From Loxodes magnus (lineage: Eukaryota > Ciliophora > Karyorelictea > Loxodida > Loxodidae), in assembly GCA_946699065.1 (NCBI GenBank), contig CAMPDV010001515.1, positions 1 through 64,000 of the forward strand: a stretch of 64,000 nt of DNA, given 5' to 3'. The notes beneath the pieces are model-generated. The model did no database searches. It saw only the letters and a list, made by a program, of their open reading frames with translations, and was not told the DNA's origin. Shown here piece by piece: positions 47,991-59,702 of this stretch. Numbering within the stretch: the first letter of the stretch is position 1; the number at the start of each line of letters is the position of its first letter. The translations under genes and the position numbers were made by a program.

Positions 47991-49650
47991 TTCTTATATT
48001 ATTTAAGATTTTCTTAAATTTTCAACTATTGGAGGTTATTAAGATTAAGAAGATGATTATTTTATTAAAGAAGACGTGATGGATGAAGAATTAGAAGTGT
48101 CTGATTTTTGCTCCTTTATCTATATCTGGAAAAAAGCGTTCTTGAGAGGTTCTTTGATTTTTGATGATTTGAAGAATGTAAAAAGGAAAAATGATGTTTA
48201 AAATGAGCAGTTAGTATAAAAATATGTGGTAATTTAAAAATAATTAGTATTTAAATGATAAATGCAAATAAATCTAAAATAAAGTAAGTATAAATCTAAA
48301 TAAACGTAATTATAATATATAATTATTAAAAGTTAATGAGCAATATATAATTATAATATCATTATTAAGTAAACAATTTATAGTATAGTTCGCTATTGTC
48401 TTAAAATTAAAGTTTAATTTGCTATTATATTCAGTCATTCTCCTATAGTGATTAAAGTATAAAATAATTTTATTATTTAAAGTAAGCAATAAATTATAAA
48501 ATAGCTGATATAAGAAATTGATGATAAGTATCAAATAAAAGAACCACAAACAGAAAGTACAATTAATCGTTTACAATATAATCCTTATTTATCAAATAAA
48601 TAAAAATTAATTTTTAAATATATTTTCAAACATTTTTAACTTAAAAATTGATAGTTTCATATGTTTCTAAGCATTTATATTTTCTTTAGTAAAAAAATGT
48701 AAGCAAAGAGAATAAAATTATTTTTACAATATTTATAGTAAAAAAGATTATTAAATATTTTATAAAAATACTATATTCAAATAATTATAAATTTTGGATA
48801 ATATTAGATTACTTTTTTGCCAAATAGAATATTTTATTTAATTAAAGTTTTTTATCTTAACTATCAAAAATAAAATTTTACTTTGATAAACTCAAAATAA
48901 ATCATATTCATTCATAAAATTAACGTTATTCCAATTTTTTAATCAAATATTTCTAACTAAAAAATAGTTAAAATATTTTAAAATAAGTTGCAAAATTTCT
49001 AAAATATATTAATTTTATATTAAATATAAAAAGAAATATTATAAAGTAAGTATAAAGGAAACTATATTTGTATAAGAATTTAATTTAAAGTCTTATAAAT
49101 TATCTTTTTATTCAAATTAACAAAACTAATTTCAGTTTTATATCAATCAAATTTCATTATTTAATATATCAAATCATATATCAAAACTAAATTTACTCAT
49201 TTAAACTTATAGTAAATGCAAGTTTTAACTACCAACTTTAAGCATTTTCAAAAAATTAAAATCATTTTATTTAATTTATCAAAAAATCAGGTTTTAAAGC
49301 AAAAGATATAGGTTAAATAAAAAATTTCTGTAATAAACTAAATGAAATAAATGTAAATGCAATAATATTTTAATTAATAAGAAATTAAATTATGAATAAA
49401 ATGCTTCAAAACAACTAATTAATTAAAACTTTTAATATTAATTAGAATAAATTAAATTTCATTTTTTCAAATCATAAATCAATTGTCTGAGTTTAATGTG
49501 GATTTATTGGATTAAAATATTCGAAAAAATTAAATAAGGAATTGAAGAATAATAGAATAGATTTAATTATATTTTTTTATTTTTTAATAATTAAAACAAG
49601 AAAAATTAATCTAAATTATTTTTTAAATCAAAAAGGTTATAAATTAAAAT
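47991..49650. other. very AT-rich DNA, no gene recognised
   Basis: No motif on either strand. The minus-strand standard-code stretch at 48310-48549 is low complexity and not supported. Confidence 0.6.
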
Positions 49651-49659
49651 TAAAAAAAT

Positions 49660-49960
49660 TATGAACCACATAACATTTCAATGGTGTATAACTCTTTAAT
49701 CAAGTTTTTAAACTTAGAAAAATTATTACTGAAGTGTTTGCATTCCCTTGCGAGTCTTGTCTTATATAGGACCGTAATCAGAATGCTACCTTAAACTTAA
49801 TATCTGGCATCTTTCAACATTAATACTACTTGATGTCTTTTCAGTTTTGTCTTCTCTTAGCTTCTATCAAAATTATTGTTCAGTTCTTCGCCCATAGGGT
49901 ATTTCCTGATGCCAAAATTTTAGTAAATCTGAGTTGTGGGATTGGTTCTGCTGATTTAAA
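49660..49960 (-). pseudogene. short coding-like fragment, unknown
   Basis: A GC-richer island within very AT-rich DNA. On the minus strand two overlapping frames give protein-like readings (SAEPIPQLRFTKILASGN; EDKTEKTSSSINVERCQILS), suggesting a frameshifted remnant. No family recognised. Its position between LINE ORF1 genes makes a LINE fragment plausible. Confidence 0.35.
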
Positions 49961-50399
49961 ATAAATAATGTATAATAAATGAATATAAGATAAAATATTT
50001 AAACAAATAACTTATTTAAATTTAAATTTTTACAAAAATATGAAAATTATATTTTTAATTATTAAATAAATAAACAAAAAACATAATCATTTTTCTATAA
50101 GTTAAATATCTATATTAATTTACCAAAGTTTGTTTAAATCTTTATTTTATCAAATTTTAGCATCTATCGACTACATATTTTTATGTAAAAATAAAGTTTT
50201 TAGTAATTAAAAAATGTATTTGAGATTAAATTAATTAAACTACATAATTAATTTATTTAATTCTTTAAAAACATGAATATGAAAAAAAGTTGACAATTAT
50301 ACAATAAAATAAATTTATATAATCTAAGTTTATCTCATTTAATTTGGTTAATTTATCTCTATTTTTCTATATAAATATATAAATTTAATTATACACCAC

Positions 50400-50423
50400 G
50401 TAGCACCTCGTTGGTGCGCAGCT
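50400..50423. repeat. hairpin motif, copy 2
   Basis: GTAGCACCTCGTTGGTGCGC: GCACC pairs with GGTGC around TCGTT. It matches 40215-40239. It lies about 90 bp downstream of the ORF1 stop at 50511 in the sense of that gene. Confidence 0.8.
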
Positions 50424-50510
50424 ATTTCAATATTAATATTTATATAAAAATGTTCTCATAATTCATTTTATTCATTCAGTGAGTCACGTCAGCTTCTCCA
50501 AGTGGAAAAT

Positions 50511-51362
50511 TCACCTATTAAAAAAAAAAGATAAAAATTAAGTTTATAGTCTTAGAAAAGAGCTCCAGGGTTCACTTGTTTTTATTCCTGCTCTTTCCTG
50601 AACTAAAGGACTGCGTAGGACTACATTAATCCGCCATCCTTGTTTCTCCCTCATCCACTAATTATCGTTATAGTTTCTTCTTCCATTTTTATAAAACTCG
50701 TTGTTTCTTGAGTTGTAGAATTTCTTTCTGTATACTTATCCTGTTCTTGTTGGTCATATTCTGAAAAGTTAGTCTAATATTTATTACTTGTTAATTTTTT
50801 CAATTTCTTGTTTCTTCCAGCATTTTTTCCAGCATAAATAGCACCGAATCTTTTTGCTATAATAATTGATCTTATTTATTTCTTATTATTAGAATTCCGA
50901 TTCGATTTCCATTGGGATATTTGATTATTAATCTTATTAATCTTATAATTTTTAAATTATTACTTGTTATTATTCTTGTTTTTCTTAAAGTTGCTTTATT
51001 TGATATTCAATTTAAGAAAAATGAAATTGGAACATTTGAGGGACTTCGTTAAATTATTAATCAATTTATTCCAATTTAATTACTATTTACGATTAGATTT
51101 TATCTAATGATTCATCTATGGATGGGAATTATAGGTTTAATTATTCCATTAATTTTTCTAGTAAATTTTCTAAATTTTCTATTTTTTATCTTTGCTTTTT
51201 CAAGTAATATTGGATATTTGATATCCTTTGCTGAACTGATTATGGAAAGGATTGGTTAGATTATTAATCTTTATCTTATTAAGGGTATTCTTCAATTAAA
51301 TTAGGTTATTCTTATTTTTTAAAGTATTCGTTAATAGAGGTCTATTATTTCTTAGGTGCCAT
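50511..51362 (-). CDS. LINE ORF1 (gag-like) protein, type II, intact
   Basis: Reassigned-code CDS of 283 residues plus a TGA stop (50511-50513), from an ATG at 51362. It begins MAPKKQQTSINEYFKKQ. A strongly coiled-coil Gln/Glu-rich middle follows (QLQEKQEQQQVIIQKLQDQQ), then a Cys-rich segment CYLCWKKCWKKQ, where the knuckle's His is not obvious. The conserved ORF1 tail reads FRIWPTRTGQVYRKKFY, comparable to LWITPTGIYKQKLF in type I. TGA codes Trp in IWPT inside the gene, yet TGA is also the first codon after the last homologous segment, so TGA probably serves as both Trp and stop. ORF1 products bind the element RNA and assemble the retrotransposition particle. No adjoining ORF2 is seen downstream. 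Confidence 0.75.
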
Positions 51363-51667
51363 TTTATTTGATATTAAATGAAATAGTTTTAAAAACTAGA
51401 TGATTAAAGGTATCTTCATCTAATAAGCATAAGTTGATTTAAAATGTAGCGCTGTTTGTTTGATAGGTAGTTATATATAAAAGGGTTTTAAAAAGATATA
51501 TATAATATGATGATGATTTGGTTAAGATATGGGAGATATAGTTATATTATATTGAATACACTATATAATTAGTAAAATGATAATAAGGTTTATCTAAAAT
51601 GAATAATAAGCAAACTATAAAAGCATTTAAATTAATTATTAGCAATAACTTACATTAAATCTATTAT

Positions 51668-51692
51668 AATAATAATAATAATAATAATAATA
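51668..51692 (+). repeat. (TAA)n microsatellite
   Basis: About eight copies of TAA/ATA in a row, next to the end of the ORF1 gene on its 3' side. Confidence 0.95.
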
Positions 51693-51699
51693 TACTTAA

Positions 51700-52505
51700 A
51701 GTTAGTAGAGTTTTGCATTCTCTGGAATTGCAACCAGTTCCTGCGGACAGCTTTTTTAACGTGGGTGTGATCCACGACCTTTTTATTAAGTGGAAGGTTA
51801 CCACTGTAACCGTTCAAGTGGTCTTGCAAAAAGCTTTTATTTGTAGATCCCTGTTGGAGTTATTCATAGTTTATTGAGTTGTCTCCATGTTCTTTTCTGC
51901 TCTTATTCGTTTATTTTCTTTCGCTATCAACAGTTTTTTAAAATATGTTGATTTGATTTGCAACATCAACAAAGTTTGTATTATTGTCTTTATTTCGTTC
52001 TTTTTTATGATAATTTATTTTCTATATTTTCTAATCTTTTAATGAAACTTGTAGCAATCATTTCTTTTTCTGGATTCAATTCTGTTTTTAATTCTATTGG
52101 TATTTTTTCTATTTCCATTTTTGTGTCGTATTTAAAATTTTATTATGATTAAGTTCAGAGTTATTCTTCCGTTATTAATTTGCTACAAATAAGTTATCTT
52201 CTGAGTATTAGTAATTCGTTGTTCTAATCTTCTATATTACTCATTAGTTCCCGTATTTTTTCGCCTAAGTTGTAAGTTGTTTCTTCATAATTTGAGATTA
52301 CTTTTTACATTTAGTCTAATTAAATTTAAAGTTTTTGATTAGTTTCGTTTTTAGGTTAACTTATCTCTATTTATCCTACCATAACTTTACCTTCTGAAGA
52401 AGAGCTTGACTCCTCCTATTGTTATTATTTTTTCTAAATTTCTTTTGCCGCTTTTCTCTTTAGGTTTCTAAGTTAATTTTTTGAGAGTCGAAGAGATTAA
52501 TCCAT
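51700..52505 (-). pseudogene. LINE ORF1 (gag-like) protein, type I, one frameshift
   Basis: The ATG at 52505 opens MDQSLRLSKNQLRNLKRKAA, close to the intact gene at 59703 (MEQSIRLSKNQIKNSKRKAA). The shared order is basic N-terminus, Ser-run (ESSSSSEGK), coiled coil (NLGEKIRELMSNIEDQNNEL), zinc knuckle CWCCKSNQHILKNC (near 51935-51975), then LWITPTGIYKQKLF. After about 51825 the similarity moves to another frame (RNWLQFQRMQNS), so one frameshift has damaged the C-terminus. Trp in CWCC and LWIT is TGA. It lies directly upstream of, and in the same orientation as, the type II ORF1, so two different LINE families are stacked here. Confidence 0.75.
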
Positions 52506-53329
52506 TTTATTAATTACATTAAATCTATTATTGCATAAAGAAAATATTTACTAAGCTTTTAAGAAAATATCAATATCACTAATATTATTAAAGAAAGATT
52601 AAAGTAAAAGTCTTAGTCAATTAGAGATATATCAAATTTACTAGTATTATTGTGAGAATACTAGAATCTTAAATAGAATGTAATAAAATGGACTGCAATA
52701 TTTAGGATTAAATTTCTAGTTAAGTTTATGAGCCTCAAAGATAATCGCATCTTATCTATTATAAATTTTATATCCATTCTGCAATTTTATTATTTCTGAT
52801 GATATCTCTTGTTTATTCCTCACTATTAAACATCCTCTTTTTTTGGTACCTTGGAAAATATAAAATTTTACCTAGATTGGTTGGAAGTGAATTAAGATTG
52901 ATTCATAAGAATTTATCGCTTATATTAATAGAATCTTAATCTAAAAATTGAGGAAAAGTTATGAAGTAATAAAGCTATGAAGAAGGATAAAAGTAACAAA
53001 AAAGTAGCTACTTATCTAATAGCTTGCTATTTAAGTTAGTATGTATTTAAATAAAAAGATGAAGAGGAAATAGTTAAAAGCTAATATAATTAAGAAGTAT
53101 CTAATTATTAACTATCTTTAATAAATAGAAAGACACTCTATTGTTTGAATGCTATCTTTAATTAAATCTCCCGCCTTTTTTAAATAAAAGAGTTGTAGAC
53201 TTTAAGATTAATTTGACTATTTATTTGGATGTTATAAATATATAAATATTAGATGAGTATAAAGAGGTTATAATTTTAAGAAGATATGATAATATTATGT
53301 AAATATTATAATTGATAGATATTGTAATT
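52506..53329. other. AT-rich DNA, no clear gene
   Basis: The right part (52900-53329) may still belong to the minus-strand coding-like tract that ends nearby, but the residue pattern weakens. No motif. Confidence 0.4.
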
Positions 53330-56300
53330 TATTAACATAAATATAGGCTAAGTAAATAAAACTTAAATATAAGCTTATCTTAATAGACTTGCTTATTCCT
53401 TAATTTTATGTTTAGTTTTAATAAATTTTTATTTATTACAAAAGAATAACCCTCTCATTATATCTACTCTTCATATATTTCAAATAATTTTGCTTCAAAG
53501 AATTATTTTTTATTTCTAAATTTCTTGTACCTTTATAGCTTATATTTTAAGCATAAAGAAGATTGCATTCCAGGTTAATAATTTATAATAATTATTTGTA
53601 AGTCAGTCTTGCTTTTTCATTATAGCTAATTAATTTTAGTTCCAAGATTATATTTTTTTGGTTAAAGTGTTAAAACAATTTGGTAATAGGTAGATAATAG
53701 ATTTGATTTTAAAGGATGACTAGAGTATTAGAGTAGTTAGTAATATTGATTAGTAGGAATATTAATAAGTAGCTTTATAATATCTTAAGTTAATTAATCT
53801 TACAATTATACTAATTATATGTTTAATATTAGACTGCTAGATTATTTAAAATACCTACTAATATCAAAGAAATCTAACAGTTATATAACTTTAGTTAAAA
53901 CAGTAAGTAAAATGCTTGTAAAACTAATATATTCATAATTCAAATTAATCCTATTATTTAATAACCAATCTTAGTCATAGTTAGAAGTGCTTAAGTCAAT
54001 ATTATTACTATAACTTATTAAATCATTAATACAACTAACTTAAATCTATCATTTTACCAAATCATCCTTAATAACCATAATATCAAGCAAAACATTATAT
54101 AGCCAAGTTCTCAATACTCTTATTTAATTATACTTCAATAAATCTATTATTTTAAAACTATCTATTCATGTTTTAGCTTGCTTAGTAAGAATAGATAGAG
54201 CTTTTCATTAATCATTAATAAATAGACAATAATTTATTATCATCATTTGATATTCTTGTTTTGCTATCTAAAGGAATTAGTCCTAAAGTTTTAAAGCTAA
54301 AAGATGTTTTCGAACAACTTTAAAAAATTATTTAAGAATTTATGCATGATTATTAAATCTTTTAAATATTTTGCGTAATTCAATCAAAATGATAAATTTA
54401 CTTTTATAGTTTTCAGTCCTTTATCTAATTTAAGCTATGGCTTAAATTAAAGCAAGATATTTTTTCAGATCTATCTAATTAAGTGACTATATCTCGTTAA
54501 TTTATTTTTAAGTTTTTTCAAAAGTATCCCTGAGTTATTCATATGTATTTGGACACTAGGAATAATATGCTCTTTTTATTTTGTATGATTTATTTTTTAC
54601 TTTTTTTTTGGCTGAATTTACTGAAGTTAATCTTCTTGAGGCCTCCAAGTATTTTATGGAGTTAGTGGCTAATTATCTTCAACTCCTAGTAGATAAGTTT
54701 CTATTTTAGTCGTAGCCATTAAAAATCGCTGAAGCAGTTGTTTCTAAATTTTTTGTTTAGTCAATTTTTTCTTCAGTCTTTTCTAATTTTTTACTAATTG
54801 ACATGCTTCCACCTTGCCAGAATATTCTTATAGTAAAATGAGTACTTTTTTCTATTTTTCTAGTAATATAAAGCTGAAGCCATACACTTTTCTCTAAGTT
54901 AAATTTTTTAGTTATTTATGTCTTTTTTAAGTAAGCTTCCGATATCTTTTAATAGATAAACTCCCAAACCCGATTCAATTATTTAGAGTCTTGCTAGTTA
55001 TTTTCAGCAATATTTATTTTATTTCTCAAGGATCAGCAATCAAACTTCTTAGAACTAACGTATATAATCTCAACGTAAGTTTAAGCTTGAATGTTAAAAA
55101 TTCTAATTTAGTTTGCTTTAATCTTTTAGTGCTTATTTAAAGCTACTGACTATTCCATATTTATTCAAGGTAAATTTCTTTTTTATGCTAAATTAATAAT
55201 CCAGATGTTTCTTAAGTTTATTAAAGAATCAATAGGGTTTTCTTCTTCATATTTAGTTAGTGACTATTTTCAGTAAGCAAAATTTTCTAAAGTAATCATG
55301 CTAACTATTTCAACCTTTCAACTCTCTCCCCAACACTCAGACCCGAGAATCTGCTTTTCTTAATTCTCTAGAATTTACAAAGAAACTTACAAGTTTCACT
55401 TACACTTATAATTTTTCCTGTCAAGCTTTAATATCTCTATCTTTACTAAGTTTTCTCTACTTTATTAATTAGATCTGTACTTTATAAATTAACTTAAAAA
55501 ATTCAAAATTACTTGTGAGGAATTAAGAGCACTTGAAGTGTAGCTTGTTAAAAAGAAAGAGTTGCTTTTCTAATGTCTCTTTAAATTTATTTAAATTTTG
55601 CTGCTAAGCTATAAATTATCTCTTAGAATCCGTTTTAAACTCCTAATTGCTTTTTAGATTTTATAGCTGCTATTTTTTCAGCTTGTTATAGAACTAAGCC
55701 TCTTGAACTTTTAAGATCAAAAAGCTTGGCAAGTTCTAGAATAAATAGATATTTTTCTAGCATCTAAATAAATAATACTTACAGTATTCTTTATTTGCTA
55801 TAAGATATGCATAAACTCTACTTTTTTATGAACTTAATGAGATTCAGTTTAATTTAGTATCAGCAGGAAGTCTTAGTAATTTTCAGAATTTTAATTGCTG
55901 TGTAAAATTCAAACTCTTATAAAAAGTCATCAGATTTGATAAAATTTTAGGCATATTCCAATATTTGCTTAAATTAACTCATCTTAAAGTCATTAAACTA
56001 ATTCTACTCTTATTAAAATTTTCAGGCCTTATCACCTTTTGCCTTTAAGTATTTTTTGATCGAAAGATAGTTCCAATCTATTTCTTTCCTTCTCTTTAAT
56101 ACTATAAAATTATGCTTTTAAGGAGATTCTTTTCCCGGAGATAAAATGTAATTAATCTTGATCAATCAGAAGAAAATAGACTAAAGTTTTTCCTCAATCT
56201 CCTAATTCTATTTTAGGTTTAGCTCATTTTACTTAGATTAAACTTTCATAGTATTTTTAATAGTAAAAGTATCAGATGGACTATAGAATAAGAATCTTCT

Positions 56301-56715
56301 ATCAATTTAGTTATTTTAAATAGAAAGATCAATCTTTCATCTCTTCTTTATTTGCTAAATATTGGCAAATCTTTACTTTTTGCTGAGGATTAGTGTTTCT
56401 ACGCTTTAGTTTGAATATTATCCATTTTATTTGATTTTTGAATTCTAAAATTAACTAGAATTAGTTATTAAGCTAGATTACATCTAAAGCAAATTAATAG
56501 AGTAATATTAAAGTTAAGAGATAATTAAAGTTATTTAAATATATCAATATATTTAAATAAAAAAGATTCTTAAAGCTAGAGGAAGATCTTAGCTCTATAG
56601 AAATAATAATAAGCGTTCTAGTTTTAATATCCTAATTTTTATTTTTGTGCTTTTATTCTAAATTTATAAGTATTTCTTATTTATATTTTAATTCTTTCTT
56701 ATGAGTCAACCACAT
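53330..56715 (-). CDS. long minus-strand coding-like tract, unknown function
   Basis: One minus-strand frame keeps a protein-like residue pattern over more than 1,000 codons. Samples in order are KVKICQYLANKEEMKDWSFY; KIELGDWGKTLVYFLLIDQD; RNRLELSFDQKILKGKRWQG; KVEIVSMITLENFAYWKQSL; EEENPIDSLINLRNIWIINL; GGSMSISKKLEKTEEKIDQT; NLSTRSWRQLATNSIKYLEA; LRKIFKRFNNHAQILKQFFK; RTWLYNVLLDIMVIKDDLVK. TGA=Trp and TAA/TAG=Gln fall at plausible places. An ATG at 56715 is a candidate start, though the first ~90 codons are less convincing. The pattern is mostly helical with no membrane segment or known motif. Because nearly all frames are open in this code, length is no evidence in itself; the + strand reading here is implausibly Phe-rich. 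It may be several exons. The 3' end near 53330 is approximate. Confidence 0.45.
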
Positions 56716-57359
56716 AAATAATTAAGGTTTAACTGTAGATTCAATTAATAAATCTTATATCCAAATTTAAGACACTGCTTAAATACTATAGGTAATAAAT
56801 TTATAATAGTTAGTTATATTAGTGATTATATCTATCATTATTTTTATTTAATTATTCTAACTGTGTATCAAGCACAGTATTTCATATATTTTAAAATCTT
56901 TAGTATCCTAATATTTTAAGATAACTATCAGCTAATGTAGTTCATTCAATTATTTTAATGGAATGTGCTTTAATAAGTAAAAATAAATAATATACTATTA
57001 AAATAAATAGTAATTATAGTAATATAAGATATCTATTTATTAAGATTAACTTAAGAAAGGAATATTTACTTTATTACTTCATTTTTAAATACTAAGCTTC
57101 ATAGTAATAGTTATTAAGCCTTAGTTAATTTACATATATAAGCTTACTAATGTTATTTTTAACTTTAATTTTATTATTAATTTCCTTTATTTAGTTATAA
57201 TACTTTATTATTTTAGCTATAGATATTTCTTTATAATTAAATACCTTTAGTAGTTATAGATTAGTTAGTGCTTCTTTTATCTATTATTTATAAAGTTTAT
57301 ATTTTAAAGATTGTAAAGAATAATAACTAAATATAGTTAGTTAAATATTTATATTCTAG
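56716..57359. other. AT-rich spacer
   Basis: No coding pattern on either strand; separates two minus-strand coding-like tracts. It could be an intergenic gap or an intron. Confidence 0.5.
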
Positions 57360-58190
57360 CTTTAATTTTTTTTAATTTCTTCAGCTTTTTGCAAATATCC
57401 AAAGGTAAATTTTATAATCCTAATTTAAACTTAAAATATCTAAAATAATTTTGTGAAATAATTGCTAAAAATCCCTCAGTCACTTTCTATCAGTTCATGC
57501 TAACAAAATTTTACTAGAGAAAATTAAAATTGGCTTTCTAGATTGATTTCATTTTAGTTATCTTTATCTATGTCTTATTTCCTATTTTTTATTACATTAA
57601 ATATCTTTCTTTAAATTCCATTTTCCTCTTTCCATTTATAGAATTGAAAGCTGTAGCTCATTTTTATGGTCTTAAATTATTTTTCTATATCTATTTTTAG
57701 TCAATTTTGTTATTTAATGAGGCATTCCTTTCTTTTTTTGAAGATTTTTCTGAGTCTCTAAATGAAATTTAATCTGATTATAATACTTTCTTCTTTCTTC
57801 TTTTTTATTTTATATTTCTTGATTTTACTTTCAGCGAATATTTTATAGTGCTTTATACTTATTCTGCCCAATTAAATGTTTTTCTCTTTCAAATAAAAAT
57901 AGTTTCTAATAGCTTCAGTAAATCCTTAAAATCTTAAGATTTTAATTTAGTAATATCTGTTAATTTCTTTTAGATTATGACTTAAACTTTCTTATTTGTA
58001 AATTATCATAATCATTCTTATTTAATAAGCTAAGTCTCCAATTCTAATTTTGGAATAGTTTCTCAGTTAGTTTAGACGCAGATAAAGATTTAATTAAAAT
58101 TTCTAAGGCATTCGAACTTTGATTGCTCCCAGTTAAATCTTCTATTCTTAATTAAAGTGAAGAAGGAAGTTTTGTTTAATTTAATTAAGA
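57360..58190 (-). CDS. minus-strand coding-like tract, frame not settled
   Basis: From about 58190 the minus strand reads LQLRIEDLTGSNQSSNALEI then LIKSLSASKLTEKLFQNQNW, which is a convincing start region. Further on two frames compete: LTDITKLKSQDFKDLLKLLE in one, and ALQNIRWKQNQEIQNKKEER then KFHLETQKNLQKKKG in the other. A frameshift, an intron or simple compositional bias could explain this. Highly charged, probably helical, no family recognised. It lies upstream of, and on the same strand as, the 53.3-56.7 kb tract and could be part of the same gene. Confidence 0.4.
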
Positions 58191-58499
58191 TGTATATTAA
58201 AGATATATTAATATATTAATTAATAGAAATACTTTTAGCTTAATAATCTACTAATTATTATTTTCCTTATTAAATAAATTATACTTACTCTCTTTATCTA
58301 AACTTAAGTCTCATTATTATTATTTTAATCAACTCCTTATTTTTAAATAAGATGATACTATAATTTTGATCTAATATTTATAACTAGAAGATTAAATTTA
58401 AATAATGTTTGAAAGATAATCAAGCAAGCTAATGATCTTATTCTAAATAATTCAATAAATTAAAAAACTATTAGATAAATCAAATTACTTTGAGGCTTA
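58191..58499. other. AT-rich spacer
   Basis: No motif; AT-rich with no clear coding pattern. Confidence 0.5.
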
Positions 58500-58800
58500 A
58501 AAACATTTTTCTTATCTATATTGTGTTCCTAAACTTTTCCTTTTTACACTTCTACTCCCTTTTAGTTATTTTTATTTTTTGAGTTCTTGATGTTCCGCCT
58601 TATTGAGGTTTCACTTCTAGAAAATCCTTGAATTTAATTTAAAACTTTCAGATTATCTCTTCATTTAACTTCGATATTTTTAAGCATCTTTTCTGGAATC
58701 TTCATTGCTGTTTAAAAATTATTTCTTTAAATTAAGTCCAGAAAATTTTTTAAGGGTCGATGTCTCAGCAGATAGGATATAAAATTTTAAGTGGAGCTTG
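58500..58800 (-). CDS. minus-strand coding-like segment
   Basis: Reads IDPQKIFWTQFKEIIFKQQW, then KRCLKISKLNEEIIWKFQIK and FKDFLEVKPQQGGTSRTQK, ending in a lysine-rich tail. Trp codons are mostly TGA. GC is locally raised. The pattern is that of a protein C-terminus, and the family is not recognised. It may be an exon of the minus-strand tract to the left or the end of a separate gene. Confidence 0.4.
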
Positions 58801-59360
58801 AATATCACACCTTTAAGTTGCATTTGAATTAGGTTATAAATGTATATATTAAGGATATTAAAGTGTTGTTATCTTAATCTTGACTTGTTACTTTTAATGT
58901 TTATATTATTCTATTAAGAATTAAATCTCTTTTTTCAATCTTATATACTAACTGTCACAACTTGTGAATATAGTATCAAAAAAATAGAAGACTTAACTGA
59001 TTCTATAGCTCTCCTATAATAAGATTTAATCTCTACAACTATGGAATTGTTTAGTAAGTTTTATTAAGAAGATAATTATTTGCTTTAATAAGTTAATGTT
59101 CAGCTTTTCCTTTTTTAATTAATTTAATTTAAAAATTAAACAAATGTAAGTGTCTATTTATTAAAATAGAGCTTAGGAAAACAGTTCATAAGTAACCTTT
59201 ATTACAGTGAAATCTTCATTTATTACAAATTTAATGGGGTGGTTTAAGCTTTTCAAGTAAGCAGAAAATAGATATTTTAACACTTTATTTCCAAAAAAAT
59301 GTAGCCTGAATATTTACATATAAAACTAAACATTCCTATAGAAATATCCTATTAGAGCTA
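58801..59360. other. AT-rich DNA, no gene recognised
   Basis: No motif on either strand. Confidence 0.55.
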
Positions 59361-59702
59361 AAATGAAGAATAAAATTCATGAAAGATGGAACAATATAAA
59401 AAGTGTAAACAAGACAAAAGACAATCTATATAGCATGAGGCATGCAATAATAAAAGAGTAAGTATTTATAAATTTAGAAAAATTAGAAGCATAAACCTAT
59501 AAGAATCTTAATTACTAAGGTAGTAAGATTTAAGAATCCATCAATTTAGGAAAGTTTTAATAAAGAGATTAAAGTTTATAATAAATCAGAGAAAACTGAA
59601 TTTTCAAAATTTTAAGTAAGTAAATAAATACCTATAGGTACTGGAAGATAATAGAAGATAATAACCTATTTATATAAGTTAGTCCTAATTGAAACTAAAA
59701 AA
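59361..59702 (+). other. possible 5' region of the downstream LINE
   Basis: A + strand reading from 59361 (MKNKIHERWNNIKSVNKTKD, then SMRHAIIKEQVFINLEKLEA) is protein-like but ends without a domain. It lies directly before the ORF1 ATG, so it could be the LINE 5' leader or an unrelated remnant. Confidence 0.3.

Noticed and set aside
54600..56700. Plus-strand gene over the same tract as the minus-strand call
   Set aside because: The + strand reading is extremely rich in Phe, Leu, Ile and Ser with few charged residues, while the minus strand has a normal charged, helical pattern. The minus strand is preferred.
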